A stretch of 64,000 bases of DNA, taken from Paenibacillus thiaminolyticus. Its GTDB lineage: Bacteria > Bacillota > Bacilli > Paenibacillales > Paenibacillaceae. Positions within the stretch are counted from its first letter, which is position 1. Every line of letters starts with the position of its first letter. Location: positions 2,232,001 to 2,296,000 of the forward strand of contig NZ_CP041405.1 in assembly GCF_007066085.1 (NCBI RefSeq). The letters are read 5' to 3'. The position numbers were made by a program, and so were the translations under genes. The notes under the pieces are model-generated. The model had not been told where the DNA came from. It saw only the letters and a list, made by a program, of their open reading frames with translations, and did no database searches. This document shows positions 1-8,458 of the stretch, piece by piece.

Positions 1-1
1 G

Positions 2-151
2 AGCGGTCTGCTGCCGGAACAGCTCGATCCGTACGACGGCAGCCCCGTATCAGTCGCGCCGCTTACTTGGTCGCATGCGACCTATATCGATACGGTGCTC
101 AAATATGTGGCCAAGTACGAGCAGCTCCAAGCTTCGCAAGCTTGCTTCTGA
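2..151 (+). CDS. GH15 glucoamylase-like protein, C-terminal fragment
   Basis: Only the last 49 codons are in the window, ending in TGA at 149-151. The visible peptide has the pattern GLLPEQ, then [17 protein letters not shown]. This is the characteristic C-terminal stretch of bacterial glycoside hydrolase family 15 proteins (glucan 1,4-alpha-glucosidase and glucodextranase relatives). That stretch contains the catalytic-base loop (LLPEQ) and the WSHA segment that closes the alpha/alpha barrel. Such enzymes release glucose from the non-reducing ends of alpha-glucans, usually in the cytoplasm in Bacillales. The start and N-terminal domains lie upstream of the window, so specificity cannot be judged. 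It is followed by a hairpin shared with the convergent acetyltransferase gene. Confidence 0.8.
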   Translation, partial: SGLLPEQLDPYDGSPVSVAPLTWSHATYIDTVLKYVAKYEQLQASQACF

Positions 152-174
152 TCTAATGTTCGCACCTATGAACA

Positions 175-215
175 AGCAGCCTGACGGCGGATTTTTGTCT
201 CCCCGTCAGGCTGCT
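175..215. terminator. bidirectional terminator
   Basis: A 13-bp perfect inverted repeat, AGCAGCCTGACGG (175-187) and CCGTCAGGCTGCT (203-215), has a T-containing loop. It lies between the convergent GH15 fragment and the GNAT gene and probably ends both transcripts. Confidence 0.75.
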
Positions 216-272
216 CTGCCAATAAGATATGCTTTTTTTCCCGTAATCTGTCCGAGGATCCCGTGCGCCGGG

Positions 273-803
273 TCAGTCCGTGAACTCCGATTGCAGCATG
301 CCCATATGGATAATATGATGCCACGCTCCATCGCGGAACAACGCCTCCCGGGAGACGCCTTCCCGGCGGAAGCCGATCTTCTCGTACAAGGCAACGGCTC
401 TTGCATTGAAATCGAAGACCCGCAGCGACACGCGGTGCAGATTCAGCTCGCGGAAGGCGTAGCGCAGCAGCAACGAGAGCGCCTCGCGTCCGTACCCCTT
501 CCCCCAATAATCCGGCTCGCCGATATCGATAATCAGCTCGGCGTTCCGGTTCTTCTCATCGATCGCGATAAGCGAAGTGATGCCGATCGGCTTGTCGTCC
601 GCCGCATCCGCGATAATGTATGATTTGGAAGCCGAAGAGCCAAGAATGACATTTTTCACGAAGCCCGCCGTCTCCTCCTCCGTATATACGTCCATCGCCG
701 GGTTCGTCCAGTACATCGCTTCCGGCGTATTTCTCCACTTATGATACACGCTGACGTCCTGCTCCGTCATTTTGCGGAGCTTGATTCGCTCTGTTGCAAA
801 CAT
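273..803 (-). CDS. GNAT family N-acetyltransferase
   Basis: This 176-residue protein is of the RimJ/RimL-type GNAT class and would transfer acetyl from acetyl-CoA to a primary amine. The substrate is not predictable. The sequence begins MFATERIKLRKMTEQD, shows the acetyl-CoA pyrophosphate loop as YWGKGYGREAL at about residues 107-117, and ends with the usual LYEKIGFRREG motif. The start at 803 is chosen over a longer open frame reaching 941 because GAGAGGAG lies just upstream and the family N-terminus begins at this methionine. It is divergent from the SgrR-like regulator, so the two promoters sit back to back in 804-933. A stand-alone resistance or protein-modification role is possible. Confidence 0.8.
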   Translation of the reverse strand: MFATERIKLRKMTEQDVSVYHKWRNTPEAMYWTNPAMDVYTEEETAGFVKNVILGSSASKSYIIADAADDKPIGITSLIAIDEKNRNAELIIDIGEPDYWGKGYGREALSLLLRYAFRELNLHRVSLRVFDFNARAVALYEKIGFRREGVSREALFRDGAWHHIIHMGMLQSEFTD

Positions 804-867
804 GGCCGCTCTCCTCTCATTCCTCGTAAAGTACAAATAGTGCAAGCTTGCCCCTCTATTATCTCCT

Positions 868-895
868 TTGTCAAAAGCGGAAAAAAGGGTATAAT
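868..895 (+). promoter_or_regulatory. sigma-A promoter of the SgrR-like gene
   Basis: TTGTCA (868-873) and TATAAT (890-895) are separated by 16 bp and lie about 40 bases before the regulator start. A 10-bp inverted repeat (CCTCTATTAT about 853-862, ATAATAGAGG about 919-928) brackets the promoter. It could be an operator shared with the divergent GNAT gene, but that is inference. Confidence 0.6.
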
Positions 896-933
896 CATGA
901 GTCAAATGTCCCCTTTTATAATAGAGGTGAAAC

Positions 934-2727
934 ATGAACACTGATTATTTGGATATGCGCGCCCATTTCTACCCGCGCGAGTCGGAGGGCCGCGTCCGGT
1001 TCCGGCTGGACGAGCTGGCTGCGGTCTGGAAGTGCAGCAGCAAGCAAGCGAAGCGCAAATTAAAAAAACTGGATGAAAGCGGCTGCTGCTCCTACGTTCC
1101 CGGAAGGGGCAGGGGCAATTGCTCGGAGATCCGGTTCCGTTCCCTTTTCCAAGACGATCTGGACGCGGCGATCAGGCATAGTCTGCTTGCTAAAAATATG
1201 GATCTGCTGATGCATATTCTCCAGCTTCCTTGTCCGAAGCAGTGGAGCGGTCAACTGCTTCGCCCGATTCACGAGCTGCTGGGGCTTCAGGCGCCGGATC
1301 CGATTACCGATGTGCTGCAGGCGATCGTGACCTTGCCCGTGACGAATCTTGATCCGGCCCAGGCATCCGTTACGTACGATCTGATGCTCGTCTCGCTCAT
1401 CGGCGACACGCTGCTGCGGTATGATGCGAAGCGGGATCAGCTGCTTCCTCATCTGGCAGCCGCCTGGGAGACGGACGCGGACTGCCGGACGTGGACCGTC
1501 TATCTGCGCAAGCAGGTCCGCTTCCATCACCGCCGGCCGCTGACAAGCGGCGACGTGAAGTTCAGCCTGGAACGGTTGATGCGCCCGGACTGCGCCAACC
1601 GTTGGCTGACCGAGGATATCGGCACTGTCGACTGCATGAACCCGCTCACCGTCCGGATTGTTCTGAAGCGCCCGAACCCGCTGTTCGGCCGCTTCCTGGC
1701 GGCGGCGCCGACGACGATCGTGGCGGAGGATACCCCTGTTCATGACAAGCATTTCACCGGAACCGGCCCGTATATGCTCACCGAATGCAATCGGCTCAAA
1801 GCCGTGCTGGAAGCGTTCGATGATTATTTTGGGCTGCGGCCTTATATCGACACCGTCCAATTTTGGCATATGCGGGCGGATGCCGCCCATCAGATCGGCT
1901 ACCGCCTGGCCGGGATCGGCGCACAATCTGAAGCGATGAGAAACGGCGATGAAGGCGGGGAGATAGATGAGGTGGCCGTGGAGGAACGGATCGAGCAAGG
2001 CTTCCGCTTCCTTTTGTTCAATACGAGGCACGCCGGGCTGATGCAGGACCGGGCGCTGCGGCACGCCATTCATGAGCTATGCGACGTGGAAGCGATGTGG
2101 CGCGATCTGGGCCGAAGCGGGCTCGTTCCGGCCTCGCATTTTATCCCGGGGAAGAGCAAGCCGTTCGCACGGAGCCTGCGTAAGGCCCGGCACTGGCTAG
2201 CCCAGAGCGGCTATAAGGGCCAGGAGGTGCACCTGTCCCTGCTCGATCTGCCTGCGGCATGGGAGGAGGGGCTCTGGCTGAAGCGGCGGGCGGCACGGAT
2301 CGGGCTCAATCTGGTTCTTCATCCGTATGCGCTCGACGAGCTGTATGACAGCTCTGCCGGGGAGCGGATGGACTTGAGTTTGTCCGGTTACGTCTCGACG
2401 CATGACCCGCTTCTGTCCATGATGGGAGCCTTCCATAACCCGGTGCTTCCTTTTCGAAAATGGATGGCTAGCGAGCATATCCACCCCATCGACGGGATGC
2501 TGGAACAGATGAAGGAAGCGGCACCTCTCGCGGGGGAAGCGCTTGGCGATAACATTATCCGCTATCTCCATGACAACATGCTGCTCGTCTTTCTGTATCA
2601 TCCGCGGCATTGGCACCGCTTCGATCTGACGCTGCGGCACATTCAATTCGATCCCTTCGCCTTCCCCGATGTAACCGCGTTATGGGTGCGGCCGGCGTGG
2701 ACGGCAGAGGGGATGCGGCAGCCATAG
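934..2727 (+). CDS. SgrR-type transcriptional regulator with solute-binding domain
   Basis: The 597-residue protein has the two-part SgrR architecture. An N-terminal winged-helix DNA-binding domain covers residues about 5-115 (FRLDELAAVWKCSSKQAKRKLKKL looks like the recognition region). The rest is a family 5 periplasmic oligopeptide/nickel-binding-like domain, from about residue 165 to the end (motifs DTLLRYD, TSGDVKFSLERL, GTGPYML). There is no signal peptide, so the binding domain is cytoplasmic and senses a ligand rather than serving a transporter. SgrR itself controls sugar-phosphate stress genes in E. coli. Paenibacillus carries many paralogues with unknown ligands, often beside transporters, but none is adjacent here. 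The start has AGAGGTG at about 923-929. The likely target is its own divergent neighbour. Confidence 0.85.
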   Translation: MNTDYLDMRAHFYPRESEGRVRFRLDELAAVWKCSSKQAKRKLKKLDESGCCSYVPGRGRGNCSEIRFRSLFQDDLDAAIRHSLLAKNMDLLMHILQLPCPKQWSGQLLRPIHELLGLQAPDPITDVLQAIVTLPVTNLDPAQASVTYDLMLVSLIGDTLLRYDAKRDQLLPHLAAAWETDADCRTWTVYLRKQVRFHHRRPLTSGDVKFSLERLMRPDCANRWLTEDIGTVDCMNPLTVRIVLKRPNPLFGRFLAAAPTTIVAEDTPVHDKHFTGTGPYMLTECNRLKAVLEAFDDYFGLRPYIDTVQFWHMRADAAHQIGYRLAGIGAQSEAMRNGDEGGEIDEVAVEERIEQGFRFLLFNTRHAGLMQDRALRHAIHELCDVEAMWRDLGRSGLVPASHFIPGKSKPFARSLRKARHWLAQSGYKGQEVHLSLLDLPAAWEEGLWLKRRAARIGLNLVLHPYALDELYDSSAGERMDLSLSGYVSTHDPLLSMMGAFHNPVLPFRKWMASEHIHPIDGMLEQMKEAAPLAGEALGDNIIRYLHDNMLLVFLYHPRHWHRFDLTLRHIQFDPFAFPDVTALWVRPAWTAEGMRQP

Positions 2728-2841
2728 CGGACGGATGCTCCCGGAAGAGGCGGTCGTAGCGGACGGATGTTCCGGGCACCGGCAGCATGAGCGGGCATCA
2801 CATCCCGGCGGCACCGCCACTCTGAGGCAATGATGAAAAAA

Positions 2842-2867
2842 GGCCAACCCGTAATCTCCGGTTAGCC
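2842..2867 (-). terminator. minus-strand hairpin with T-tract
   Basis: GGCCAACC (2842-2849) pairs with GGTTAGCC (2860-2867) with one mismatch. Read on the minus strand it is followed by TTTTTT, so it would stop leftward transcription. The only leftward gene upstream (S9 peptidase) already has its own terminator at 3392-3418. This one may shield the regulator from read-through. Confidence 0.45.
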
Positions 2868-3250
2868 CAATAGAGTAGAGGATGAGGCTATCCCTTTTTA
2901 TCTTCCAAGAGACAGCCCTATCCCCGCTTCCCACAGCTCGACTAGCCGCAAAAAACGGCGAAAATGCAGATTTTCCTTGTGACGTGTGCTCCGTTAGAGG
3001 ACTTCCTGCAAAACGGCATCAATTTCGGGATATCTGATGGATAATTGACACAAATGGATGAAAATAATGTATTTTAGCAGGAATTCCATTTATATATGCC
3101 TGAAATAGCGAAAATTGCTGCATTGGCGCAGGATTTTACTGATCCATCATCTTCTGCCGCTTTTCCCGCTTCCGTTTTTTCCCCCGGCGTTTTTCCCCTT
3201 CCGCCTTCCTCTGTCGGCCCACGTCGCTCCCTGCTCATCATCCCGCAAAT

Positions 3251-3375
3251 TATCGGCTCCAGAGTCCGGAACTTCCTGCCATTCATATGAGATATCGGTT
3301 CCGGGGTCCGGGACGTCCTGCAATTCATACGAAATTTGATGCCGGTGTCCGAGGCGTCCTACACGCCGCCCCACC
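3251..3375. repeat. three tandem 42-base degenerate repeats
   Basis: TATCGG begins units at 3251 and 3293. The shared core TCCGGRACKTCCTG recurs at about 3265, 3307 and 3348, with spacings of 42 and 41 bases. The copies have diverged, and no open frame runs consistently through them on either strand. Confidence 0.6.
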
Positions 3376-3391
3376 GCAACAACGTCTAAAA

Positions 3392-3418
3392 GGCCGCATG
3401 CTCCGATCGCATGCGGCC
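3392..3418 (-). terminator. terminator of the S9 peptidase gene
   Basis: GGCCGCATG (3392-3400) and CATGCGGCC (3410-3418) form a 9-bp stem. On the minus strand it is followed by TTTTAG, about 50 bases after the peptidase stop codon. Confidence 0.7.
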
Positions 3419-3468
3419 CATCGCGGCCTGCGGCCATGCGGGCGCAGGCCGGCCTCAACTTGCCTATA

Positions 3469-5460
3469 CTATACGTATTGCTTCATCCAGCCGGCAATCC
3501 GGTTCAGGCGTTCTACGCGCAGCTCGGGATGCCCGTTGCGCGACAGATCGTGGTTCGCGCCCGGGAACCGCACCAGCTGGGTTGTCTTGCCCAGACGCTT
3601 CAAGGCCACGTACAACTGCTCGGCTTGCTCGATAGGGCAGCGCAGATCGTCCTCTCCGTGCAGAATCAGCAGCGGCGTCTGCACCTCATGTACATAAGCG
3701 AGCGGAGAATGCTTCCACAGCTTCTCCGGATCCTCCCACGGCTGGGCACAGATCTGATACTCGGTGAAATAGTAGCCGATATCGCTGACGCCATAGAAGG
3801 AGAACCAGTTCGAGATCGAGCGCTGGGTGACGGCGCCCTTGAAGCGGTTCGTATGGCCGACAATCCAGTTGGTCATGAAGCCGCCGTAGCTGCCCCCGGT
3901 TACGCCGAGCCGCTCTTCATCCACGAACTCGTAGCGGGCGATGGCCTGATCCAGCGCTTCCATAATGTCCTCGTAATCCTTCCCGCCATAGTCTCCGCGG
4001 CAAGCATCAACGAATTGCTGTCCGTAGCCGTGACTGCCGCGCGGGTTCGTATACAGCACCGCGTAGCCCTGGGCGACAAGCAGCTGGAATTCATGCACGA
4101 ACGAATTCGCGTACATCGTATGCGGACCGCCGTGAACCTCGACGATCGCCGGCACCTTGTCTCCCGGAGACATCCCTGGCGGCTTCATCATCCACGCCTG
4201 CACCTTCCAACCGTCGGAGGTCTCGGCCCAGAACGATTCCGGCCGGCACAGCTCCAGATCCGCCAGGAAGTCTTCGTTCGGGGCGGCCAGCCGGCGCTCT
4301 TCGCCCGTATGCGTATCCATGACGAACAGCTCTCCCGGCTGCAACGGATCGGCTGAGATGAAGACGAGCCGCTGCCCATCCTTCGTCACCGTAAATTGGG
4401 TAATCTCCCGATCGCCGGAGGTTAGGAGCTCATAGCCTCCCTCCAGCGGGAAGCGGGCGACCTGGACGCTGCCTTCCGCCGAGACGAGCGAGTAGACGGC
4501 GGAACCGTCCGGCGTGAAGACGGGAGCGGAAGACCCGCCCGCCTTCATGTCGGTCACGGCCGCATTGCCGAGATACAGATCGAGATCGGCGGTTACGCAC
4601 ACGGTGGCTCCCCCCGCGGCCGGTACGGCATAGAGGCGGATTAAGGTCGCGTTCTCATATTGGCGATCATGACCGAAGAACGCGATCGTCTGTCCGTCCG
4701 GCGAGAAGGCGAGCTTGCCGATGACAAGACCGGATTCGGTCACTCGGCGGCAAGTGCTGTCCTCGCAGTTCACGATGAAGATGTCTTGCGTGAAGACGAG
4801 ATCCGGGTCGACTGCCTCATCCTCTACGCGCTTGGCGGAGAAGGCGGCATGAACGCCGTCCGGCGACCAGGTGAACTCATGAATATCGTAATCCCCGGAA
4901 GTCAATTGAACGATCGAGCCCGATTCGGGATGAAAAACAAATAAATGCGTGCGCTTTCCGTCCAGCAATCCTTTGCCGTCCGCCTTGCATTTCAACCGAT
5001 CGATGACGAGCGCCTGCTTGCCGGGTTTCTCCTTGCCGTCTTCCTGCTGCTCCTTCTCTTCGCTCTTGGCCGGATCGATGCTTGATGTATACAACAGGCG
5101 GGAACCGTCCGGTGACCAGGCAAATGCGCTGACGCCGGACTCCGCGTCCGTAATGGCTTCCGCTTCGCCGCCATCGGCTGCCATCGTCCAAATCTGTTGG
5201 TGCTTCCCCTTCTTGCGCAGGAAGCCCAGCTTCGTCCCGTCCGGCGACCAGACAGGCGCGCCGTCCTGCTCTCCGTGCGTAAATGCCATGTTCTTGGTTC
5301 CGTCTGCTGCCGTGATATGTATGCGTGAGCGGTAACCGCTCTTCTCCTCATTGACCTGCTTCGATACATAAGCAATCGTTCCGTCCTGCGGATTGACGGC
5401 CGGGTCGCTTATCCATACGAACCGGTATAGATCTTCCGCTGTGATGGCACGCTTATCCAT
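3469..5460 (-). CDS. S9 family serine peptidase (acylaminoacyl/dipeptidyl peptidase type)
   Basis: This 663-residue cytoplasmic serine peptidase would cleave short peptides, removing acyl-amino acids or dipeptides from their N-termini. An N-terminal beta-propeller (residues about 30-390) has repeated blades with WSPDG or FSPDG signatures. The C-terminal alpha/beta-hydrolase domain follows (about 410-663). The nucleophile motif GGSYGG places Ser524, HGEDDLRCP carries the Asp (about 604-605) and GANHDLSR the His (about 637). VEVHGGP supplies the oxyanion region. The start at 5460 is preferred to longer frames because GGGAGGTG lies just upstream. It has no signal peptide. The gene is transcribed alone, with a terminator at 3392-3418, and is similar in type to B. 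subtilis YuxL. Confidence 0.92.
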   Translation of the reverse strand: MDKRAITAEDLYRFVWISDPAVNPQDGTIAYVSKQVNEEKSGYRSRIHITAADGTKNMAFTHGEQDGAPVWSPDGTKLGFLRKKGKHQQIWTMAADGGEAEAITDAESGVSAFAWSPDGSRLLYTSSIDPAKSEEKEQQEDGKEKPGKQALVIDRLKCKADGKGLLDGKRTHLFVFHPESGSIVQLTSGDYDIHEFTWSPDGVHAAFSAKRVEDEAVDPDLVFTQDIFIVNCEDSTCRRVTESGLVIGKLAFSPDGQTIAFFGHDRQYENATLIRLYAVPAAGGATVCVTADLDLYLGNAAVTDMKAGGSSAPVFTPDGSAVYSLVSAEGSVQVARFPLEGGYELLTSGDREITQFTVTKDGQRLVFISADPLQPGELFVMDTHTGEERRLAAPNEDFLADLELCRPESFWAETSDGWKVQAWMMKPPGMSPGDKVPAIVEVHGGPHTMYANSFVHEFQLLVAQGYAVLYTNPRGSHGYGQQFVDACRGDYGGKDYEDIMEALDQAIARYEFVDEERLGVTGGSYGGFMTNWIVGHTNRFKGAVTQRSISNWFSFYGVSDIGYYFTEYQICAQPWEDPEKLWKHSPLAYVHEVQTPLLILHGEDDLRCPIEQAEQLYVALKRLGKTTQLVRFPGANHDLSRNGHPELRVERLNRIAGWMKQYV

Positions 5461-5800
5461 CGTAACACCTCCCATGATTGATATACATAGTATGGCACCC
5501 CTTCCCTGTATAAGACAAGCCCAAGATGGCAAAGTCCCGCGGGCAGATTGCCCCGGACCGATGTGTTTCCCCTCGATTCGTTCAACACCAGATGCTTGCC
5601 GCTTCGCCACCCGTTATTTGGCCGCCTTCCGGACTGGCATTCGGCCCCCTCTTCTCGTGCCCGCTTTCCGCTCCCCTTCGCCGCCAACCACGTCCGAATT
5701 GTGCTTCTCCCCCCTCTTAGCTGCCCTTGCCGCCGCATTTCCCCCTGCATACTCTATTCAATGACTCTACTATTCTATAAATAAAAAGGCGGTGTTTTAG
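5461..5800. other. divergent intergenic region
   Basis: These 340 bases separate the leftward peptidase from the rightward glycosylation locus. No gene was seen. The right end holds a CATACTCTA box (5748-5756) and an AT-rich stretch before the ribosome site AAGGCGG of the first methyltransferase. Confidence 0.6.
5748..5756 (+). promoter_or_regulatory. sigma-K/E-like -10 box
   Basis: CATACTCTA fits CATANNNTA, the -10 pattern of mother-cell sigma factors K and E, with the preceding G that sigma-K promoters favour. It lies about 45 bases before the first methyltransferase. No convincing AC-type -35 element is visible at 16-17 bp, so this stays a candidate. Confidence 0.35.
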
Positions 5801-6478
5801 ATGGAATGGCACTATCATCAGCCCGTGTTCGCATCAGATTCCGCGCTGGAGCTGCCGCAACTTTTCATGACGAATGGGGCCTGGTCCGGCCATCGCCGGT
5901 TCGCGTATGATCTGGTCCGCTTCGCCCGGCCTCGTACCATCGTGGAATTGGGCGCCTTGTACGGGACCTCGTTCTTCGCCTTTTGCCAGGCGGTGAAGGA
6001 CGGACAACTGAACTCCCACTGCTTCGCCATCGATTCATGGCGGGGCGATCCGCATGTCGGCATCTATAACGACAGCGTCTTTCATGCGGTTCAGGCCGTT
6101 ACGGCCCGCGAATTCCCTCATATCGGCACCTTGGTGCGGAGCGACTTCAACGGAGCCGTAAACTATTTCGCTGACGGATTTATCGACATCCTCCATATTG
6201 ACGGCTATCACACCTACGAAGCGGTTCGCAATGACTATACAACCTGGCTTCCGAAGCTGGCCGAGAACGGAATCGTATTGTTCCATGACATTGTCATCCG
6301 CATGGGAGATTTCGGTGTATACCGGCTGTGGGAAGAGCTTCAGGGACATCCCCATATCACATTCACTCATTCATGCGGACTTGGCGTGCTGTTCCCCAAA
6401 GGATGTCCTGCCGATTGGCTGCCGCTGATCGAGAATCAGGAAGCGCTTGTGGCGAACTATGCCGCGGGACAAATGTAG
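5801..6478 (+). CDS. class I SAM-dependent methyltransferase, cassette copy 1
   Basis: This 225-residue protein is of the Methyltransf_24/CmcI-like type, predicted to use S-adenosylmethionine to methylate a hydroxyl or amino group, probably on a sugar given the context. Motif I is TIVELGALYGTSF (about residues 48-60). DILHIDGYHTYEAV (about 129-142) is the usual acidic post-II region, and LFHD follows at about 165. It is the first gene of the glycosylation locus and is followed 72 bases later by a GT61 gene. The same pair is repeated immediately downstream (7721-9544), with most residues identical between copies. A sigma-K-like box precedes it. Whether it methylates a free sugar nucleotide or a finished glycan is not visible. 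Confidence 0.8.
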   Translation: MEWHYHQPVFASDSALELPQLFMTNGAWSGHRRFAYDLVRFARPRTIVELGALYGTSFFAFCQAVKDGQLNSHCFAIDSWRGDPHVGIYNDSVFHAVQAVTAREFPHIGTLVRSDFNGAVNYFADGFIDILHIDGYHTYEAVRNDYTTWLPKLAENGIVLFHDIVIRMGDFGVYRLWEELQGHPHITFTHSCGLGVLFPKGCPADWLPLIENQEALVANYAAGQM

Positions 6479-6550
6479 ACGGGCTTCTGGGGCGTTACCC
6501 GTTCCTCTGCCGCAAGACAGCAGCAAATCTGCACAAGGAGGGCTGGATCG

Positions 6551-7636
6551 ATGAATACGATCCCTAATCTTTTCTATCACCGGACGCGAGACTGGGCTGC
6601 CAGGTATGCCTTTGATATTCAATCGCTGCAAGAGCGGTACAAAATCATTTATCCGGAAGAAACCGCCGTCTTGCCTGCGCCCAAAGGGGTGGACTTGCCC
6701 CGTTGGCCGCCGCTATGCCGCTTCGACGAGGCCTTTGTGGCAGTCATCCCGGAAGGAAGAGTCATGACGGGGTGCGGGTACGTTGTTACCCCCGACCATC
6801 GCCGGCTTCTCGACGTGGAACTCGCCTATCCCTACCCGTTCAACGAGCTTCCTCCGCCGCAATATACAACTGACACCGTGGCCACATTAATGTGGGGCTG
6901 GAATATTCCCGGCTCCGCATATACACATGCCATTTTCGGGCATTGGTTTTTTGACATTTTGCCCCGAATTCATCTGCTGGAACAGAGCGGAATCGCTATC
7001 GATAAATATTTGATTGGCCAACTGATTTATCCATTTCAATATGAATCGCTGCAAATGCTCGGTTTTCCGATGGATAAGTTAATTCAAGTCGACCGGAACG
7101 ACTTCCATCTGGCCGCGCGCAAGCTGGTCGTGCCTGCCGTCCCGTTCGTTCTGGGCGGGTGTCCCCGTTGGGCCAATCAATTCATCCGCTCCCGCCTGAA
7201 AGACGCTCATTCCATTCCTCCCCGTCCCGGCTATGAACGAATCTATGTCAGCCGGCAGGATGCGCACGTCCGTCACGTCGTCAATGAAGAGGAAGTTATG
7301 CAAGTGCTGGCCGAGAATGGCTTTGTCCGCATTGTGCTCACCCCGCTGTCCACGGCGGATAAAATTGCAATCTATTCTTCCGCTCACATTATCGTCTCTC
7401 CGTTCGGAAGCGGAAGCATTAATACTGTTTTTTGCAATCCAGGCTCTACCCTGATCGAACTAACGCCTGTTACGGTTATGGATGGTTACTTCTGGAAAAT
7501 AAGCAATCATGCCGGGATGAACTACTTCGAGGTGCTCTGTAATATCGAGCAGCCGCCGAAGCCGCTCGGCGGCTCTGACAACCTGATCGTAGACATTGAC
7601 AAGCTGAAGCGCGTGCTTCATATGGCGGGAATCTAG
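6551..7636 (+). CDS. GT61 (DUF563) family glycosyltransferase, cassette copy 1
   Basis: The 361-residue protein matches the bacterial GT61/DUF563 family found in capsule and cell-surface glycan clusters. Recognisable stretches are HWFFDILPRIHLLEQ (about residues 136-150), RIYVSRQDA (about 231-239) and the C-terminal IIVSPFGSGSINTVF (about 282-296), which corresponds to the family's conserved G-S/G-N region near the active site. No signal peptide or membrane segment is present, so it should act in the cytoplasm. The start has AAGGAGGGC at about 6535-6543. Its paralogue at 8459-9544 has the same length and ends with an almost identical C-terminus, so the pair arose by duplication with the flanking methyltransferase. 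The donor and acceptor sugars are unknown. Confidence 0.8.
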   Translation: MNTIPNLFYHRTRDWAARYAFDIQSLQERYKIIYPEETAVLPAPKGVDLPRWPPLCRFDEAFVAVIPEGRVMTGCGYVVTPDHRRLLDVELAYPYPFNELPPPQYTTDTVATLMWGWNIPGSAYTHAIFGHWFFDILPRIHLLEQSGIAIDKYLIGQLIYPFQYESLQMLGFPMDKLIQVDRNDFHLAARKLVVPAVPFVLGGCPRWANQFIRSRLKDAHSIPPRPGYERIYVSRQDAHVRHVVNEEEVMQVLAENGFVRIVLTPLSTADKIAIYSSAHIIVSPFGSGSINTVFCNPGSTLIELTPVTVMDGYFWKISNHAGMNYFEVLCNIEQPPKPLGGSDNLIVDIDKLKRVLHMAGI

Positions 7637-7720
7637 TCGCGTCCGCAAATAGAAATGCCGCTGCTAGGGCGCGCTCTCATCTCAATGAGTCTATTATCTA
7701 GGAAGGTGGTGTGCATTGCG

Positions 7721-8398
7721 ATGCATTGGAACTATCATCAGCCTGTGTTTGCAACGGATTCCGCGCCGGAGCTGCCGCGTGAGTTCATGACGCATGGCGC
7801 CTGGTCCGGCCATCGCCGCTTTGCATATGATCTGGTCCGCTTCGCCCGGCCTCGCACGATCGTGGAATTGGGCACGCTGTACGGCACCTCGTTCTTCACC
7901 TTCTGCCAAGCGGTGAAGGACGGACAGCTTGCGGCGCGCTGCTTCGCGGTCGATACCTGGAAGGGAGACCCGCATGCCGGCAGCTATGACGATGTCGTCT
8001 ACCAAGCGGTGCAAGCCGTTACGGCCCGTGAATTTCCGTATATCGGCACCTTGGTGCGGAGCGATTTCGACGGGGCGGTGAATCTTTTCGCCGACGGTTC
8101 CATTGATGTGCTTCATATCGACGGCTATCACACCTATGAGGCCGTTCATCACGACTATACGACATGGTATCCGAAGCTGGCCGAGAATGGGATCGTGCTG
8201 TTCCATGACACTGCGGTCCGCCTGTGGGATTTCGGTGTATACCGGTTGTGGGAAGAACTCGGGACGCATCCGCACATTACGTTCCCCCATTCGAACGGGC
8301 TCGGCGTCCTGTTCCCCAAAGGTTGTCCAGTGAACTGGCTGCCTCTGATCGCGAACAAGGACGCGCTTGCGGATAACTATGCCGCAGGACAAGTGTGA
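7721..8398 (+). CDS. class I SAM-dependent methyltransferase, cassette copy 2
   Basis: This second copy has 225 residues, the same length as the protein at 5801-6478, and starts MHWNYHQPVFATDSA against MEWHYHQPVFASDSA. The motifs TIVELGTLYGTSF, HIDGYHTYEAV and LFHD are all kept, so it should be active. The start at 7721 is chosen because it aligns with copy 1. GGAAGGTGG lies 12 bases upstream, slightly long spacing, and an in-frame GTG inside that site is less likely. It is followed by GT61 copy 2. The differences are spread along the whole length, which suggests an old duplication with retained function, perhaps for different positions or sugars. Confidence 0.8.
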   Translation: MHWNYHQPVFATDSAPELPREFMTHGAWSGHRRFAYDLVRFARPRTIVELGTLYGTSFFTFCQAVKDGQLAARCFAVDTWKGDPHAGSYDDVVYQAVQAVTAREFPYIGTLVRSDFDGAVNLFADGSIDVLHIDGYHTYEAVHHDYTTWYPKLAENGIVLFHDTAVRLWDFGVYRLWEELGTHPHITFPHSNGLGVLFPKGCPVNWLPLIANKDALADNYAAGQV

Positions 8399-8458
8399 TG
8401 CATGGCCATGCCGGCTACTGCGGCACCCGGCGATGATGAGCAGAGGAGGGCTTGAATT

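Larger units (their letters stand above)
2728..3468. other. long intergenic gap with several repeats
   Basis: No credible gene was found in 741 bases. It starts with two copies of AGCGGACGGATG (about 2727-2738 and 2758-2769), followed by a minus-strand hairpin (2842-2867). Next come degenerate units built around TTCCTGCA and GCAGGAATT (about 2960-3140), whose relatives recur at 63.7-64 kb. A run of three 42-base units (3251-3375) and the peptidase terminator end the gap. Confidence 0.7.

Noticed and set aside
1060..2073. Long minus-strand open frame of 337 codons
   Set aside because: It is the complement of the SgrR-like gene, which has clear domains and a ribosome site. The frame has no family resemblance and is high-GC shadow coding.
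2726..2769. Possible short direct repeat as an insertion-sequence end
   Set aside because: Two AGCGGACGGATG copies occur, but no transposase, target duplication or inverted ends are present.
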